Assembly: GCA_964563135.1 (NCBI GenBank)
Contig: CAZLWV010000028.1
Span: 1 to 64,000, forward strand
Source: JAAYAY01 sp964563135
GTDB taxonomy: Bacteria > Planctomycetota > Planctomycetia > Pirellulales > Thermoguttaceae
Direction: 5' to 3'
Length of the DNA stretch: 64,000 bases
The position numbers and the translations under genes are program-made. Every line of letters starts with the position of its first letter. Position 1 is the stretch's first letter. Positions 12,821 to 21,843 of the stretch are shown piece after piece. A model generated the notes under the pieces. That model had not been told where the DNA came from. It saw only the letters and a list, made by a program, of their open reading frames with translations, and did not search any database.

Positions 12821-13828
12821 TCAGGCGGCTGAATCGATAACGAAGGGATTGGTCCAGGCACGGTTGCCGGCCTCGTCGACCACCTCGACTCGGATCCAAC
12901 GGTACTTGCGTTTTGCACCGCCGAACGACCACTCGGCGCTCGTGAGGGTCTTGCCGTCTTCCGCATCGACAAAGTGCCCGCCGCCTGAGCCGTCGTAGAA
13001 GAAACTGATCTGCTTGACGGGGCTGGTGGCAACGCGGACCACGCCCCCCTCGATCCGGCAGTCTTCGATCACCGGGCCGCTCGAAGCATAGAACGAGCCG
13101 CCGGCAATGGCGCTGAGAATGGCAGTCGTATCGAGCGAGGGCGCCTTGATCATCGTCCAGCCGCGGTTGATCTCGCTCGACTTGTGCACGTCGTCGCTGG
13201 CAACGGCCGGCAGGATCTTCCCCTTGTTGAGGAGTTGGTCCCAGTGGACGGAGCTGAAACCTTTGTTGTTGTGCAGATGGCAGACCGCGTTGAAGACCTC
13301 CATGGCAATGTAGCCGGTCACCTCCGACATCTCTTCCATCGAGTGGGCCGTCCAGTAGGGATGGGCGTAGATCACCTTGCCACCCGCCTCGACGACCCGG
13401 TCGATCACCGCCTGGGCCGGCAGGTCGCGGGCCACTTCGAAGGGATGGGGAACATTCAAACACACAAAATGGTGCGCGGGCGCCCCGGTGCCGGTCTTGG
13501 GATGCACCTCCATGCCGCTGATGGCCAGGAATCCCTCGGCCGATGAGCTGCCGAGGTCGTTGCTCTTCCAGTGATCGGTCACCGCCACGACCTGGTACCC
13601 GGCTTCCCGATACTGCGCCAGCCGTGTCTTCAGATCGACATCGCCATCGGAAAGAGTGGTGTGCACGTGGAGTGCCGCTTTGTACCACTTCCCCTCCTGC
13701 TGGAACGGATTGACAAGGCCCGCCGCGGCCGGAGCCGCCGGTGTCTGTGCGGAAGCTTTCAGAGCAGACCAGGCGACGGCCTGGACGCCGGCGACGCTCG
13801 ACACTTTGATGAACGTTCTTCGATCCAT
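12821..13828 (-). CDS. Tat-exported PHP-domain phosphoesterase-like protein
   Basis: 335 residues. The ATG at 13828 begins MDRRTFIK, a twin-arginine signal, followed by a hydrophobic segment and an Ala-rich linker; an earlier in-frame ATG would put 14 residues in front. Residues ~50-250 carry the PHP metal-site set: HVH (ALHVHTTLSDG), TDHW, YAHPYW and SDDVH. PHP enzymes hydrolyse phosphoesters with a multinuclear metal site; exported versions in planctomycetes have no firmly known substrate. The C-terminal ~90 residues look like a small beta-sandwich. It is the last gene of a minus-strand run with the DUF971 and hydrolase-like genes (98 bp after DUF971). Confidence 0.8.
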   Translation of the reverse strand: MDRRTFIKVSSVAGVQAVAWSALKASAQTPAAPAAAGLVNPFQQEGKWYKAALHVHTTLSDGDVDLKTRLAQYREAGYQVVAVTDHWKSNDLGSSSAEGFLAISGMEVHPKTGTGAPAHHFVCLNVPHPFEVARDLPAQAVIDRVVEAGGKVIYAHPYWTAHSMEEMSEVTGYIAMEVFNAVCHLHNNKGFSSVHWDQLLNKGKILPAVASDDVHKSSEINRGWTMIKAPSLDTTAILSAIAGGSFYASSGPVIEDCRIEGGVVRVATSPVKQISFFYDGSGGGHFVDAEDGKTLTSAEWSFGGAKRKYRWIRVEVVDEAGNRAWTNPFVIDSAA

Positions 13829-13926
13829 GTCTTCAGACCTGATAACAGTATCACGGATGGTGGAATACACCTGATCTGGCGCACGAGGGCCACTTCCCGC
13901 GGCTGACCCCGTGCAAACAACTCGTG

Positions 13927-14253
13927 CTATGGGTCGGATTTCTGGGGGGCCCGCTCCGCGTCCCCCAATTCGCGCAGGAAGTCGAGCGTGAACAGGCCCG
14001 TACTGTGCCCGTCGCTGAAGGTGATCTTGTAAGCATAATTGCCGGCGGGCTCCATGGCGATCACGGTGACCGCCAGGCCGCTTGCCGGTGGCAGCTTGCC
14101 CTCAGAGGCGGCCTGCATTCGCTCGCTGTTGCAGGTGGCGCAGGGACAATGCTGGCGCAGTTGCACCGGGTCGTAGAGAATCGACTTGCCGTCGCTCCAG
14201 TCGATGCGGAGGATATTTCCTTCGAGGGCCAGGCTGGTGGGGTGTGGAGCCAT
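13927..14253 (-). CDS. DUF971 domain protein
   Basis: 108-residue single-domain protein of the DUF971 family, the fold found at the N-terminus of gamma-butyrobetaine hydroxylases and in bacterial proteins linked to iron-sulfur handling. Visible features are an IDWSDG-type turn, CPCATC near residue 37 (a possible metal or cluster site) and the closing ITFSDGHSTGLFT…LDFLREL segment typical of the family. It lies 9 bp behind the alpha/beta-hydrolase-like gene, so it is probably co-transcribed. Biochemical role unknown. Confidence 0.8.
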   Translation of the reverse strand: MAPHPTSLALEGNILRIDWSDGKSILYDPVQLRQHCPCATCNSERMQAASEGKLPPASGLAVTVIAMEPAGNYAYKITFSDGHSTGLFTLDFLRELGDAERAPQKSDP

Positions 14254-14262
14254 CGAGAATAG

Positions 14263-15237
14263 CTAGTGGGCGGGCATGGAGGGAACCGGGCCATGATGCG
14301 CCACGGGAGACGCGGCTTCCTGCGGTTTCTCCCGGAGCGGGGCAGGCTTCGGCTGCATGCACTGCGCGAGGAACCGGCTGGTTCGCCGTACGTAGGAAAT
14401 GCGATCAACGCCAATGGCCTCGGCGTGGCGAGCGCCCGGTACGATCCAGAGCTGGCACTGTCCGGAGATCCGCGATGCCAGCGTGCGAACCGCTTCGAGC
14501 GGAACGTAGACGTCGTTGCGTCCATGAATGAGCAGAACCGGGATCCGCACATCCGGGGCGATCCGGTCCGGGTCGACAGCGTCGCGTGGCGGCCGGCAGA
14601 AGATCCGCTTCAAGAGACGCGTCCACCAGTTCGTCCTGGATCGGGCTTGCCGCTGCGGGACGGCTCCCGGGAGCGGCTGGATGCTGTCGAGCACGAGCGC
14701 CCGGATCGCGGGCTCCTCCGAAGCTGCGCAGAGGGCCACAGCAGCTCCTTTGCCGACTCCGATGACCGCGATCCTCGGCACCGCATCGGAAGTCTTCGAC
14801 ACGGCAACGCGAACGGCTGCTCGCAAATCGGCGATATCCGCCCTGGTGACTTCGAAGGCACGATCCCAGTGGCACTGCGACTGGCTGCGGCCGTGGACGC
14901 GATAGTCGAAGGTGAACACATCGAAACCGTCCGCGCGCAACTGCTCCACATAGGCCAGCGCGTTCCAGCGGTCGCCGTTCAACTCGTGGCTGTAGACGAT
15001 GGTACCTCGGCTGGCATCCGCCAACCGGTGCAGAAACGTCCCCTCCAGGACGGTTCCGGCCTCCGCCTGGAACCGAATCACCTCTCCCTCCTCGATCGGT
15101 TCTCGCCAATGGGTGGGCAGCCATGGACGGCGCTGACGCGAATCGGCCGCAACCGCCACGCGGAGTGCACAGGCCACCACGTTGAGCACCAAGGCCAAGA
15201 GAAGCAACGCCACAAGCAGACCGAGGAAGCTAGCCAC
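14263..15237 (-). CDS. Membrane-anchored alpha/beta-hydrolase fold protein lacking the nucleophile serine
   Basis: 324 residues starting at GTG. An N-terminal hydrophobic helix (~4-28) is followed by an alpha/beta-hydrolase domain. The nucleophile elbow, normally GxSxG, reads GVGKG (160-164): glycine replaces serine. The acid and histidine regions are still recognisable (HGRNDVYVP and PGARHAEA). It is therefore probably not a classical esterase; binding or an altered mechanism is possible. It heads a minus-strand run with DUF971 and PHP genes. The last ~35 residues are Pro/Ala-rich and probably disordered. Confidence 0.72.
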   Translation of the reverse strand: MASFLGLLVALLLLALVLNVVACALRVAVAADSRQRRPWLPTHWREPIEEGEVIRFQAEAGTVLEGTFLHRLADASRGTIVYSHELNGDRWNALAYVEQLRADGFDVFTFDYRVHGRSQSQCHWDRAFEVTRADIADLRAAVRVAVSKTSDAVPRIAVIGVGKGAAVALCAASEEPAIRALVLDSIQPLPGAVPQRQARSRTNWWTRLLKRIFCRPPRDAVDPDRIAPDVRIPVLLIHGRNDVYVPLEAVRTLASRISGQCQLWIVPGARHAEAIGVDRISYVRRTSRFLAQCMQPKPAPLREKPQEAASPVAHHGPVPSMPAH

Positions 15238-15699
15238 AGCGACTCCGCCGCAGAAAAGGAGAGAATTCGATCAAGCAGAGATCCGGTTCGTCCGACAGAT
15301 TAAAGAGTCCACCAACACGACACAGCGGTGATCGTATACCTTCCTGAGATCGGGGAGAAACTGTCCCCGTCGACAAGGGTCGGCCGCTGCGGGCAAATCT
15401 GTTCCCAACAGGCCTCTGCCAGCAGCACCTTCAAACCCTTATTTTATCCACTTCCGACGCTTCGCCGACCCCACGACCGGGCGGATCGTTGAGAATCGTG
15501 TGGCCCCCCCCCACATAACCGGCCCTTGCCCTGCCGAATCCGCCCATATTCCCCCATCCAAAAAGCTCTCGCAGCTTTCCGTCAATAATCATAACCAATT
15601 AAGCCAAAAAGACTTCCGTAGCCAGAAGATCAACGACAAATCCGACACAATCTGACTTTCCTGCGCCTTCTCGCCCCCTTTACGTTCACCCCCCAATCG
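15238..15699. other. Intergenic region, AT-enriched centre
   Basis: About 460 bp upstream of the hydrolase-like gene and downstream of the PQQ-propeller gene, both on the minus strand. The 15540-15660 part is lower in GC than the surroundings. It presumably carries the promoter of the hydrolase/DUF971/PHP run. No gene or strong hairpin was found. Confidence 0.5.
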
Positions 15700-16944
15700 C
15701 TACCTTCCCTTACCCTCCAGGGCGAAAAGGTGGGATACCGTGCGCAGGTACATGACGCCGTCGGCTACGGCCGGAGTACTGTGCGAGGGTTCGCCCAGCT
15801 CGACCCGGCTCAATTCCTGGAACTGACGCGAAGCTGCCAGCACGATCACTTCCCCTTCGCACGAGATGCAATAGAGTCGCCCATCAACCAGGACGGGCGA
15901 GGCAAAGTAGTCCCCTCCGATTCGTTCCTTCCAGAGCATTTCGCCGGTGGCGGCCACAAGGCATGTCACCACGCCCTTGTCAAACCAGGCGAACAGCAGG
16001 TCGCCGCAAGCGATGGGGGTGACTACATAGGGGAGCGAACCTTTGACTTCGTAGGCCGTCTGGGCCTGGATACCCCGGCTTGGATTGCCTGGACGCACAG
16101 CATACATCTGCCGTCCGATGCCGCCCGTGCCGGCTGCCGCAAAGACCAGTCCGGAGCAGACCAGGGGAGAGCCAACGACGCGATTCTTGAAGAGAGGGAG
16201 TTCCCAGAGCGTCTCTCCGGTTTGCGGATCGATGCCGTTGAGCCCATGGGCCCAACTACTGAAAATGAGCTGGGGCGAGCCGGACTCGGGCTCGTACAGG
16301 CAGGGGGTGGCGTAGGCGGCTTTCTCGGTCCGGCGCTGGGTCTGCCACAGCGTCTTGCCCGTCTGGCAGTCGAGGGCCAGGATCGAGCTGGCACCGTCCT
16401 GATCGTTGGGCACGATGACCATGTTGCGATACACGATCGGCGAGGCTCCCCCGGCGTGCTCGGCAGCAAAGGGGCCCAGATCGCGGCGCCACTGCTGCTC
16501 GCCGCTGGCCTGATTCAGCTTGACGACCGTGAGCTGCTCGGGATTGGTCCAGAGAAAGTAGACCGCGTCCTGGTCCAGCGCGGGGGTGCTCGATGCATGG
16601 CAGTTGTTGGGATGATGCCTGTGTGGCCTGGACTGGAATCGCTGCTCCCAGAGCCTCGAGCCGTCGGTTGTCGAGAGGCACTGGACGATCTGGGTGGCAT
16701 CGTCCTCGATGGCGCTGGTGACAAACACCCGGACGCCACACACCACCGGCGACGAATAGCCCATGCCGGGGAGTTCTTTCTTCCAGCGGTAGTCGCTTTC
16801 ATCCCAGCGGACCGGAATGGCGCCTGCCGCGGCAATGCCTTCGCCGTTCGGACCGCGAAATCGCCCCCACTGCTGGCCGAAGACGTCACGCGCCAACAAA
16901 ACGCTTGCGGCAAGGACCGCGATTCTGATCGTGATGGAGTGCAT
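15700..16944 (-). CDS. Exported PQQ-binding-like beta-propeller protein
   Basis: 414 residues with a signal peptide (VLAASVLLARDVFGQQ). The remainder shows the repeated propeller pattern ('G..LWE…', 'G..LW.T…', 'ATGEMLWKE') of PQQ-like propellers, opening with WGRFRGPNGEG, a hallmark of planctomycete outer-membrane-biogenesis-like or PQQ-repeat proteins. No catalytic set of a quinoprotein dehydrogenase is present, so a binding or scaffold role is more likely than an enzyme. The start at 16944 was chosen because it begins the signal peptide. A good promoter lies 78-107 bp upstream. Confidence 0.8.
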   Translation of the reverse strand: MHSITIRIAVLAASVLLARDVFGQQWGRFRGPNGEGIAAAGAIPVRWDESDYRWKKELPGMGYSSPVVCGVRVFVTSAIEDDATQIVQCLSTTDGSRLWEQRFQSRPHRHHPNNCHASSTPALDQDAVYFLWTNPEQLTVVKLNQASGEQQWRRDLGPFAAEHAGGASPIVYRNMVIVPNDQDGASSILALDCQTGKTLWQTQRRTEKAAYATPCLYEPESGSPQLIFSSWAHGLNGIDPQTGETLWELPLFKNRVVGSPLVCSGLVFAAAGTGGIGRQMYAVRPGNPSRGIQAQTAYEVKGSLPYVVTPIACGDLLFAWFDKGVVTCLVAATGEMLWKERIGGDYFASPVLVDGRLYCISCEGEVIVLAASRQFQELSRVELGEPSHSTPAVADGVMYLRTVSHLFALEGKGR

Positions 16945-17021
16945 CGCTTGAATCGACCCTTTCGGGATGTGGGACAGATTGGGGACAATCGAGGACAAAA
17001 GACCCGGCCAATCGGGTAATA

Positions 17022-17051
17022 ATTGTAGACGGCCCGAACAACGGCTGTCGA
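17022..17051 (-). promoter_or_regulatory. Sigma70-type promoter of the PQQ-propeller gene
   Basis: On the minus strand, TCGACA (forward 17046-17051; 5 of 6 to TTGACA), an 18-nt spacer, then TACAAT (forward 17022-17027; 5 of 6 to TATAAT). The expected transcript starts about 70 nt before the ATG at 16944. Confidence 0.5.
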
Positions 17052-17098
17052 GCTGTTCGTAGCCTGAAAGATCCGCGGCTTCATCTTCTGCCACCAGG

Positions 17099-17107
17099 TG
17101 CTAGAAT
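17099..17107 (+). promoter_or_regulatory. Extended -10 candidate for the chelatase gene
   Basis: TGCTAGAAT at 17099-17107 matches an extended -10 (TGn plus TAGAAT, 5 of 6). It lies 61 bp before the chelatase ATG and is back to back with the promoter of the divergent propeller gene. Confidence 0.4.
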
Positions 17108-17168
17108 CGTTGAGCGTCACTATTTGCGGCTGTTTGATAGGTAGAAATCGAGACGTTGGCACGCGGAC

Positions 17169-18023
17169 ATGGTGGATCTGGCAGATCGGCAGACCGGCAT
17201 CCTGCTGGTGGGACACGGCTCTCGCGACCCGGCAGGCCACCGGCCTGTGCGGGATCTCTGCCGGGGTCTTGAGCAGCGACTTGAGACAGCCGTGGTGGAG
17301 CCGTGCTACCTCGAATTGGCTGAACCAACGATTGAGGATGGCCTGGCAGCCCTCGCCCGACGGGGGGTGAGGGAGGGAATCGTGGTTCCCCTGCAGTTGG
17401 CAGCCGGACGGCATGTGCGTTGCGACATCCCCTCCGAGGTAGGGCGCATTCTGGTTGGAATACCCCAGTTCTACGTCTCTTTCACCGAGCATCTGGGAGC
17501 CAGCGGCGGGCTGCAGGAGATTGCCGAAAACCGGCTCCGTGAGGCGCTGTCCACCCATGCGGCAAGCCGTGGCCCCACGGAATTTGTTCTGGTCGCCCGG
17601 GGGAGCCGCGACCCATCGGTTCGGCAGGAGATTCTCCAGGTGGCCGATTCTCGCCGGATGGCCGCAGGCGACAGAACCTTCTCGGCGTGTTTCCTGGCGA
17701 TCACTCAGCCTTCCATGGAGGAAACTCTCGAAATTTGCCTGAGGAGAAATCCGAGCCGAATCGTCATCCAGCCCTATCTTCTCTACCCCGGACGGCTTTT
17801 TCGGCAGATCGAGAAGCGAATCGGTCAACTGCGCCGGCGATTCCCCCACATCGAGTGGATCCTCGCGGGTCCGCTGGGGCCCGATCCCTCCCTGGTCGAC
17901 TGTGTCGCGGGACTGGTGCGCGACGCAATGGCCGACCGCCGGCCTGGTGGCGGTATCGGCCGGGGCCGTCAGCCACAATGTCGGCGGGCCATGCGGGAGC
18001 AGACCCGGGCCGATTCAGGCTGA
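17169..18023 (+). CDS. Two-domain CbiX/SirB-like chelatase
   Basis: 284 residues in two tandem CbiX-type halves. Members insert cobalt, iron or nickel into sirohydrochlorin-type tetrapyrroles. The first half has the metal-site motifs GHGSRD (His16) and AAGRHVRCDIP (His82). The second half has ARGSRDP, where Arg144 takes the place of the histidine, and a diverged YLLYPGRL segment, so only the first half looks catalytically complete. The last ~30 residues are low-complexity. No other cobalamin or siroheme gene is nearby. Cytoplasmic. Substrate metal cannot be told from sequence. Confidence 0.8.
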   Translation: MVDLADRQTGILLVGHGSRDPAGHRPVRDLCRGLEQRLETAVVEPCYLELAEPTIEDGLAALARRGVREGIVVPLQLAAGRHVRCDIPSEVGRILVGIPQFYVSFTEHLGASGGLQEIAENRLREALSTHAASRGPTEFVLVARGSRDPSVRQEILQVADSRRMAAGDRTFSACFLAITQPSMEETLEICLRRNPSRIVIQPYLLYPGRLFRQIEKRIGQLRRRFPHIEWILAGPLGPDPSLVDCVAGLVRDAMADRRPGGGIGRGRQPQCRRAMREQTRADSG

Positions 18024-18494
18024 CAGCCAACCAGACTGAGACGGTCTGGCCTCAACAAGCAGGCATCGCAACTATTGAATTGACAAGCGCTTAGTCGCCT
18101 TCATCGCGGCGCTGGTGCGTGTTGCGGATGCAGCGGCAGGAAGCCCGGGAGCCAGCGGAGCTGATGGACTGCTTCGTGCATCGCCTCGCCGGCAGGGTAC
18201 CCGGACGCCCCATCTGGCCGTCCGGGCAGGCTTTCTGGGGTCTGGGGGCCAATTCCGGAACGTGACAGGCGTTTTCGCGTATTATGAAGTGAAGGCGGCT
18301 GCAGGTCGACCTTGTTCCATTTGCAGATCGCCATTACCATTGCCTGGCGTGAGTGTCCTGTCGAGATACGCAGGCGAGCGTAGTTTTCGGGGACACGAGA
18401 TATGCTTAAACAAGGGGCTCTGGTACGGCCCTTCCCCACCAATGGGGACGGCTGGCTGGTGGCACTTCTTTTGCGAGATGCAGAGGGTTTCTGA
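18024..18494. other. Intergenic leader region of prc
   Basis: About 470 bp between the chelatase and Prc genes. A TATTAT hexamer (18280-18285) preceded by GTGACA (18262-18267) is visible, but the spacing (12 nt) is wrong for a standard promoter. No gene, terminator or riboswitch-like structure was identified. Confidence 0.4.
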
Positions 18495-20558
18495 ATGATT
18501 TGGTGCAAATCGTCCGTGAGTCGATATGGGCTTCCAATCCTTGCCCTCCTGGGCATTCTTGTTGCGGGAGCCTCCTGGCAGGTCGCTGCCGACCCGGTGG
18601 GGCCCACCCCGATCGACAAGCAGATCACGAAGCTGGTCTCGTTCTACATTCAGGACCAGCATCTGTCGAAACACAAGCTCGACGACGAGATCTCGAAGCG
18701 ATTTCTGGAGATGTTCCTCAAGACCCTCGACCCGATGAAGGTTTACTTTCTCAAGTCGGATGTGGAGAAGTTCGACGAGCAGCGACTGCTTCTGGACGAT
18801 CAGATCCAGGAAGGGAACATCCAGTTTGCCTACGACGTGTTCACCACGTTTCTCAAGCGGATCGACGAGCGGGTGACTTGGGCAGAGGAGTACGTCGATT
18901 TGAAGCACGACTTCACCATCGACGAAGAGATCCTTCGGGATCCGGATGCGACCGAGTATGCAACCAGCGAGGCCGAAGCCCGCGAGCAGTGGCGCAAGCG
19001 GATCAAGTTCGATCTGCTCCGGTTGCGGGTGGACGACGAGAAGATGACGGAGGAGAAGCAGAAAGAGAAAGTCCGCCGCCGATACGTGAGTTTCGCCAAG
19101 CGGATGCACCAGACCGACCGTGACGAGTTGCTGGAGATGTACCTGACGGCATTGACGATGTCGTTCGATCCCCACACCAGCTACATGTCGCCGAGTTCCT
19201 ACAAGAACTTCCTCATTCAAATGAGCCTGGAACTCGACGGGATCGGTGCCGAATTGCGATCGATCGACGGCTACACGGTGGTCAACAAGATCGTCCCCGA
19301 CGGGGCAGCCGACAAAGAAGGAAGCCTCAAAGCGGAGGACCGCATCATCGGGGTGGGGCAGAATGGCGAAGGGGACATCGAGGATGTGGTCGACATGAAG
19401 CTCGGCGAGGTGGTGGACCGGATCCGCGGCAAGGCGGGCACGGTCGTACGCCTGGAGGTGACCGATTCGGAGGGGCTGAATCGCCGCGTGATCAGCATCA
19501 CGCGGGCCAAGATCGAACTGAAGGACAGCGAGGCCCAGCAGGCCATTTTTGAGCACGGAGCCAAGCCGTCGGGAGAGCCATTCCGGATTGGCGTGATCGA
19601 CCTTCCGAGTTTTTACCTGGATATGGATTCCGCCCGCCGGGGCGATCCGAACTTCCGTAGCACGACCCGCGATGTGCGGAAGATCCTGGAGGACTTCAAC
19701 AAGCGCGGCGTGGATGCGGTGGTTCTGGACCTTCGCCGCAATGGCGGCGGATCCCTCCAGGAGGCGATCAACCTGACGGGGCTGTTCATCGAGGGGGGGC
19801 CGGTCGTGCAGGTCAAGGGACCGGACGGATACGTTCAGTCCTATGAGGACACGGACGAAAGCATCCTCTGGAAGGGACCGCTGGTGGTGATGACCAGCAA
19901 GTTCAGCGCCAGCGCCAGCGAGATCCTTGCCGGGGCCATCCAAGACTACGGCCGCGGCCTGATCGTGGGAGATCATGCGACGCACGGAAAAGGGACGGTG
20001 CAGAGCCTGATGGACCTGGGGCTCCAGCTCTTCCAAGGGATGCGCAATCCACCGGCCTACGGTGCCCTGAAGATCACCATGCAGCAATTCTATCGGCCCA
20101 GTGGCCAGAGCACGCAGAACCGCGGAGTGGTGGCAGACGTCGAGATTCCGTCGCTGACGACCCACTACGATGTGGGCGAGTCCGATCTGGACTATGCCGT
20201 GGCCTTCGATCAGGTCGATCCTGCGCCGCACAAGGCGTACGGGCAGGTCAACGATGCCGTGCGGCAGCAGTTGCGGCTCCTGTCGAGCAAACGCTGGGAG
20301 AAGTCCGAGGATTTCCAGCGTGTCCAACGGAATATCAAGTTGTATCTCGAACAGAAGGATCGCAAGACGATCACCCTGAACGAGGAGAAATTCCGCGCGG
20401 AACTCAAGGAGCTGGATGCCGACAAGGAGGAGCAGGACGCGCTGGACGATGTCGTCGACGGCAACGAGGCAGGCATCGAGCGGGAAATGTATCTCGATGA
20501 AGCGATCGCCATCGCGGTGGACTATCTGAATATCGCACTGCTGGCCCAATCGCGCTGA
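18495..20558 (+). CDS. prc: Carboxy-terminal processing protease Prc/Tsp
   Basis: 687-residue periplasmic serine protease of the S41 family, which trims or degrades proteins from their C-terminus. An N-terminal signal/anchor (residues ~12-32) is followed by a helical region (~40-215), a PDZ domain (~230-320) and the S41 core. The catalytic serine is in FSASASE (Ser473) and the general base lysine in THGKGT (Lys498), with the 25-residue separation seen in E. coli Tsp. The long C-terminal tail matches the Tsp subgroup rather than the short CtpA type. A GAGGG Shine-Dalgarno precedes the ATG, and a hairpin followed by a T-rich stretch lies at 20601-20640. Confidence 0.93.
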   Translation: MIWCKSSVSRYGLPILALLGILVAGASWQVAADPVGPTPIDKQITKLVSFYIQDQHLSKHKLDDEISKRFLEMFLKTLDPMKVYFLKSDVEKFDEQRLLLDDQIQEGNIQFAYDVFTTFLKRIDERVTWAEEYVDLKHDFTIDEEILRDPDATEYATSEAEAREQWRKRIKFDLLRLRVDDEKMTEEKQKEKVRRRYVSFAKRMHQTDRDELLEMYLTALTMSFDPHTSYMSPSSYKNFLIQMSLELDGIGAELRSIDGYTVVNKIVPDGAADKEGSLKAEDRIIGVGQNGEGDIEDVVDMKLGEVVDRIRGKAGTVVRLEVTDSEGLNRRVISITRAKIELKDSEAQQAIFEHGAKPSGEPFRIGVIDLPSFYLDMDSARRGDPNFRSTTRDVRKILEDFNKRGVDAVVLDLRRNGGGSLQEAINLTGLFIEGGPVVQVKGPDGYVQSYEDTDESILWKGPLVVMTSKFSASASEILAGAIQDYGRGLIVGDHATHGKGTVQSLMDLGLQLFQGMRNPPAYGALKITMQQFYRPSGQSTQNRGVVADVEIPSLTTHYDVGESDLDYAVAFDQVDPAPHKAYGQVNDAVRQQLRLLSSKRWEKSEDFQRVQRNIKLYLEQKDRKTITLNEEKFRAELKELDADKEEQDALDDVVDGNEAGIEREMYLDEAIAIAVDYLNIALLAQSR

Positions 20559-20600
20559 GCGGCGGGGAACGCCCCCAAGGCATCTCGCCAAATCCGCATT

Positions 20601-20642
20601 CGAGCTGTTGGAGAGGACCGGCTCTTCTGCAGCTCGTCTTGT
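20601..20642 (+). terminator. Candidate terminator after prc
   Basis: CGAGCTG (20601-20607) pairs with CAGCTCG (20630-20636), with further partial pairing inside the loop, followed by TCTTGTTG. It lies between the convergent prc and MFS genes. Confidence 0.4.
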
Positions 20643-20652
20643 TGCGCCAGCC

Positions 20653-21483
20653 CTACGGCAACGCCTCGGCGTAGTCGGTACCTCGCTGCGCCGCCAGAAA
20701 GACAAGCCCCATGACGGCTGCCATCATGGCGGCTGCGGACCAGTAAGGAACGCCCGGCCAGAGGTTGTAGAGCCAGACGCCGGACATGATGCCGGCCGTG
20801 CGCCCCATGGCACTGACGCTCTCGCCGGCACCAAGAATGCCCCCCTGCTCCGACGGATCGGTCCGGCGGGAAATCAGGGCCTGCACGGCCGGGAAGATGA
20901 AGGCGATGCCGCTCACCTCGATCGCGGTGGCCAGCATCAACAGAGGAATACCGCCCAGGGAGGTCTCAGCCATGGCCGCCATCAGGAGGAAGCCGGTGAT
21001 CGACAAGAAGCTGCCGATCGCCGCCAGCTTGGGTTCGCTGACGCTGCGGGCCATCCGCCGCACGAAGATGCCCTGCACCAGGCACTGGATGGTGCCGATG
21101 TAGGCCTGGGCTGTCGGGATCGTAGCACCGGCAATCCCCGCTCCGATCCTGGCCGCAAACAACCACGGGAGGCTTCGCCAGGCGGATGCCAGTCCGAAAA
21201 GAAAGTAGAAGGCCGTCGAGCCGGCAAGGCTGAGCAGCAGGATCGGCCGACGGCCGAGGCGGTCCGAGAGGCGTCCCCACACCGGTGCGAAGACGAACTG
21301 CATCATCGTGAAACAACTCATGAGGATGCCCAGGGTCAAGCCGGCCTCGTGGGGAGGCATCGACTCGGTCAACTCCCGCCCGTAAATGGGCAAGAGCGGC
21401 AGAACCAGCCCGAACCCAAGCAGGTCCACACAGACGGTGGCGAAGACAAGCAGGAGGGCCGTTTGCGGGGCAGGTCGGGTCAT
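20653..21483 (-). CDS. MFS transporter (TetA/DHA1-like) with an internal deletion
   Basis: 276 residues against about 400 for the family. The N-terminal half (TM1-5) is normal, with VCVDLLGFGLVLPLLP and GRLSDRLGRRPIL (motif A). After TM5, AYI runs straight into GTIQCLVQGIFVRRM, which in full-length relatives belongs near TM8. About 110-120 residues, roughly TM6-TM7 and the central loop, are missing in frame near 21096-21101. The C-terminal helices then continue to a normal end. As it stands, it would make about 8-9 helices and is probably non-functional, unless the deletion is an assembly collapse. Family role: proton-coupled drug or metabolite export. Confidence 0.78.
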   Translation of the reverse strand: MTRPAPQTALLLVFATVCVDLLGFGLVLPLLPIYGRELTESMPPHEAGLTLGILMSCFTMMQFVFAPVWGRLSDRLGRRPILLLSLAGSTAFYFLFGLASAWRSLPWLFAARIGAGIAGATIPTAQAYIGTIQCLVQGIFVRRMARSVSEPKLAAIGSFLSITGFLLMAAMAETSLGGIPLLMLATAIEVSGIAFIFPAVQALISRRTDPSEQGGILGAGESVSAMGRTAGIMSGVWLYNLWPGVPYWSAAAMMAAVMGLVFLAAQRGTDYAEALP

Positions 21484-21843
21484 AGGCGGATGCGGACCGA
21501 GGGTGAGGGGCAAGAACGAGGCACGTCCGGAGCGATGGCCGTGATTTCTCGATACATCGGGCGGTGTGAGAATCGTTCGAATTATCCAGATCACCCACGG
21601 CAGCGGCAACCGCCAGGCAGAGGGTGCAGAGGCCGTAGGATGGCCCGTCGGCGGCCGGAAGAGCGTCAAAATGGAGTTTCGGATTGACCGCTTCTGCCCC
21701 ATGCATGACACTTCCTCGATGCAGCCCTTCGAGCCCTCGATGATCCGTCGCCGGTTCCTGGCCACTCGCACGGGGCTGCTGTGCGCGGTAACATCCAGAG
21801 AAGTCCACGTGCTCCAATCCGTTTCAACCTGGGAGATGAGCCG
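21484..21843. other. Divergent promoter region (MFS / ceramidase-like)
   Basis: 360 bp between the minus-strand transporter and plus-strand ceramidase-like gene. No gene or clear consensus promoter is seen. An in-frame ATG at 21781 would extend the ceramidase-like protein by 21 residues but places charged sequence before the signal peptide. Confidence 0.4.

Noticed and set aside
18262..18285. GTGACA/TATTAT pair upstream of prc
   Set aside because: Only 12 nt between hexamers, too short for a standard promoter.
18282..20705. 807-codon open frame on the minus strand opposite prc
   Set aside because: Mirror of a well-supported protease gene; translation has no domain or signal and reflects GC-rich codon usage.
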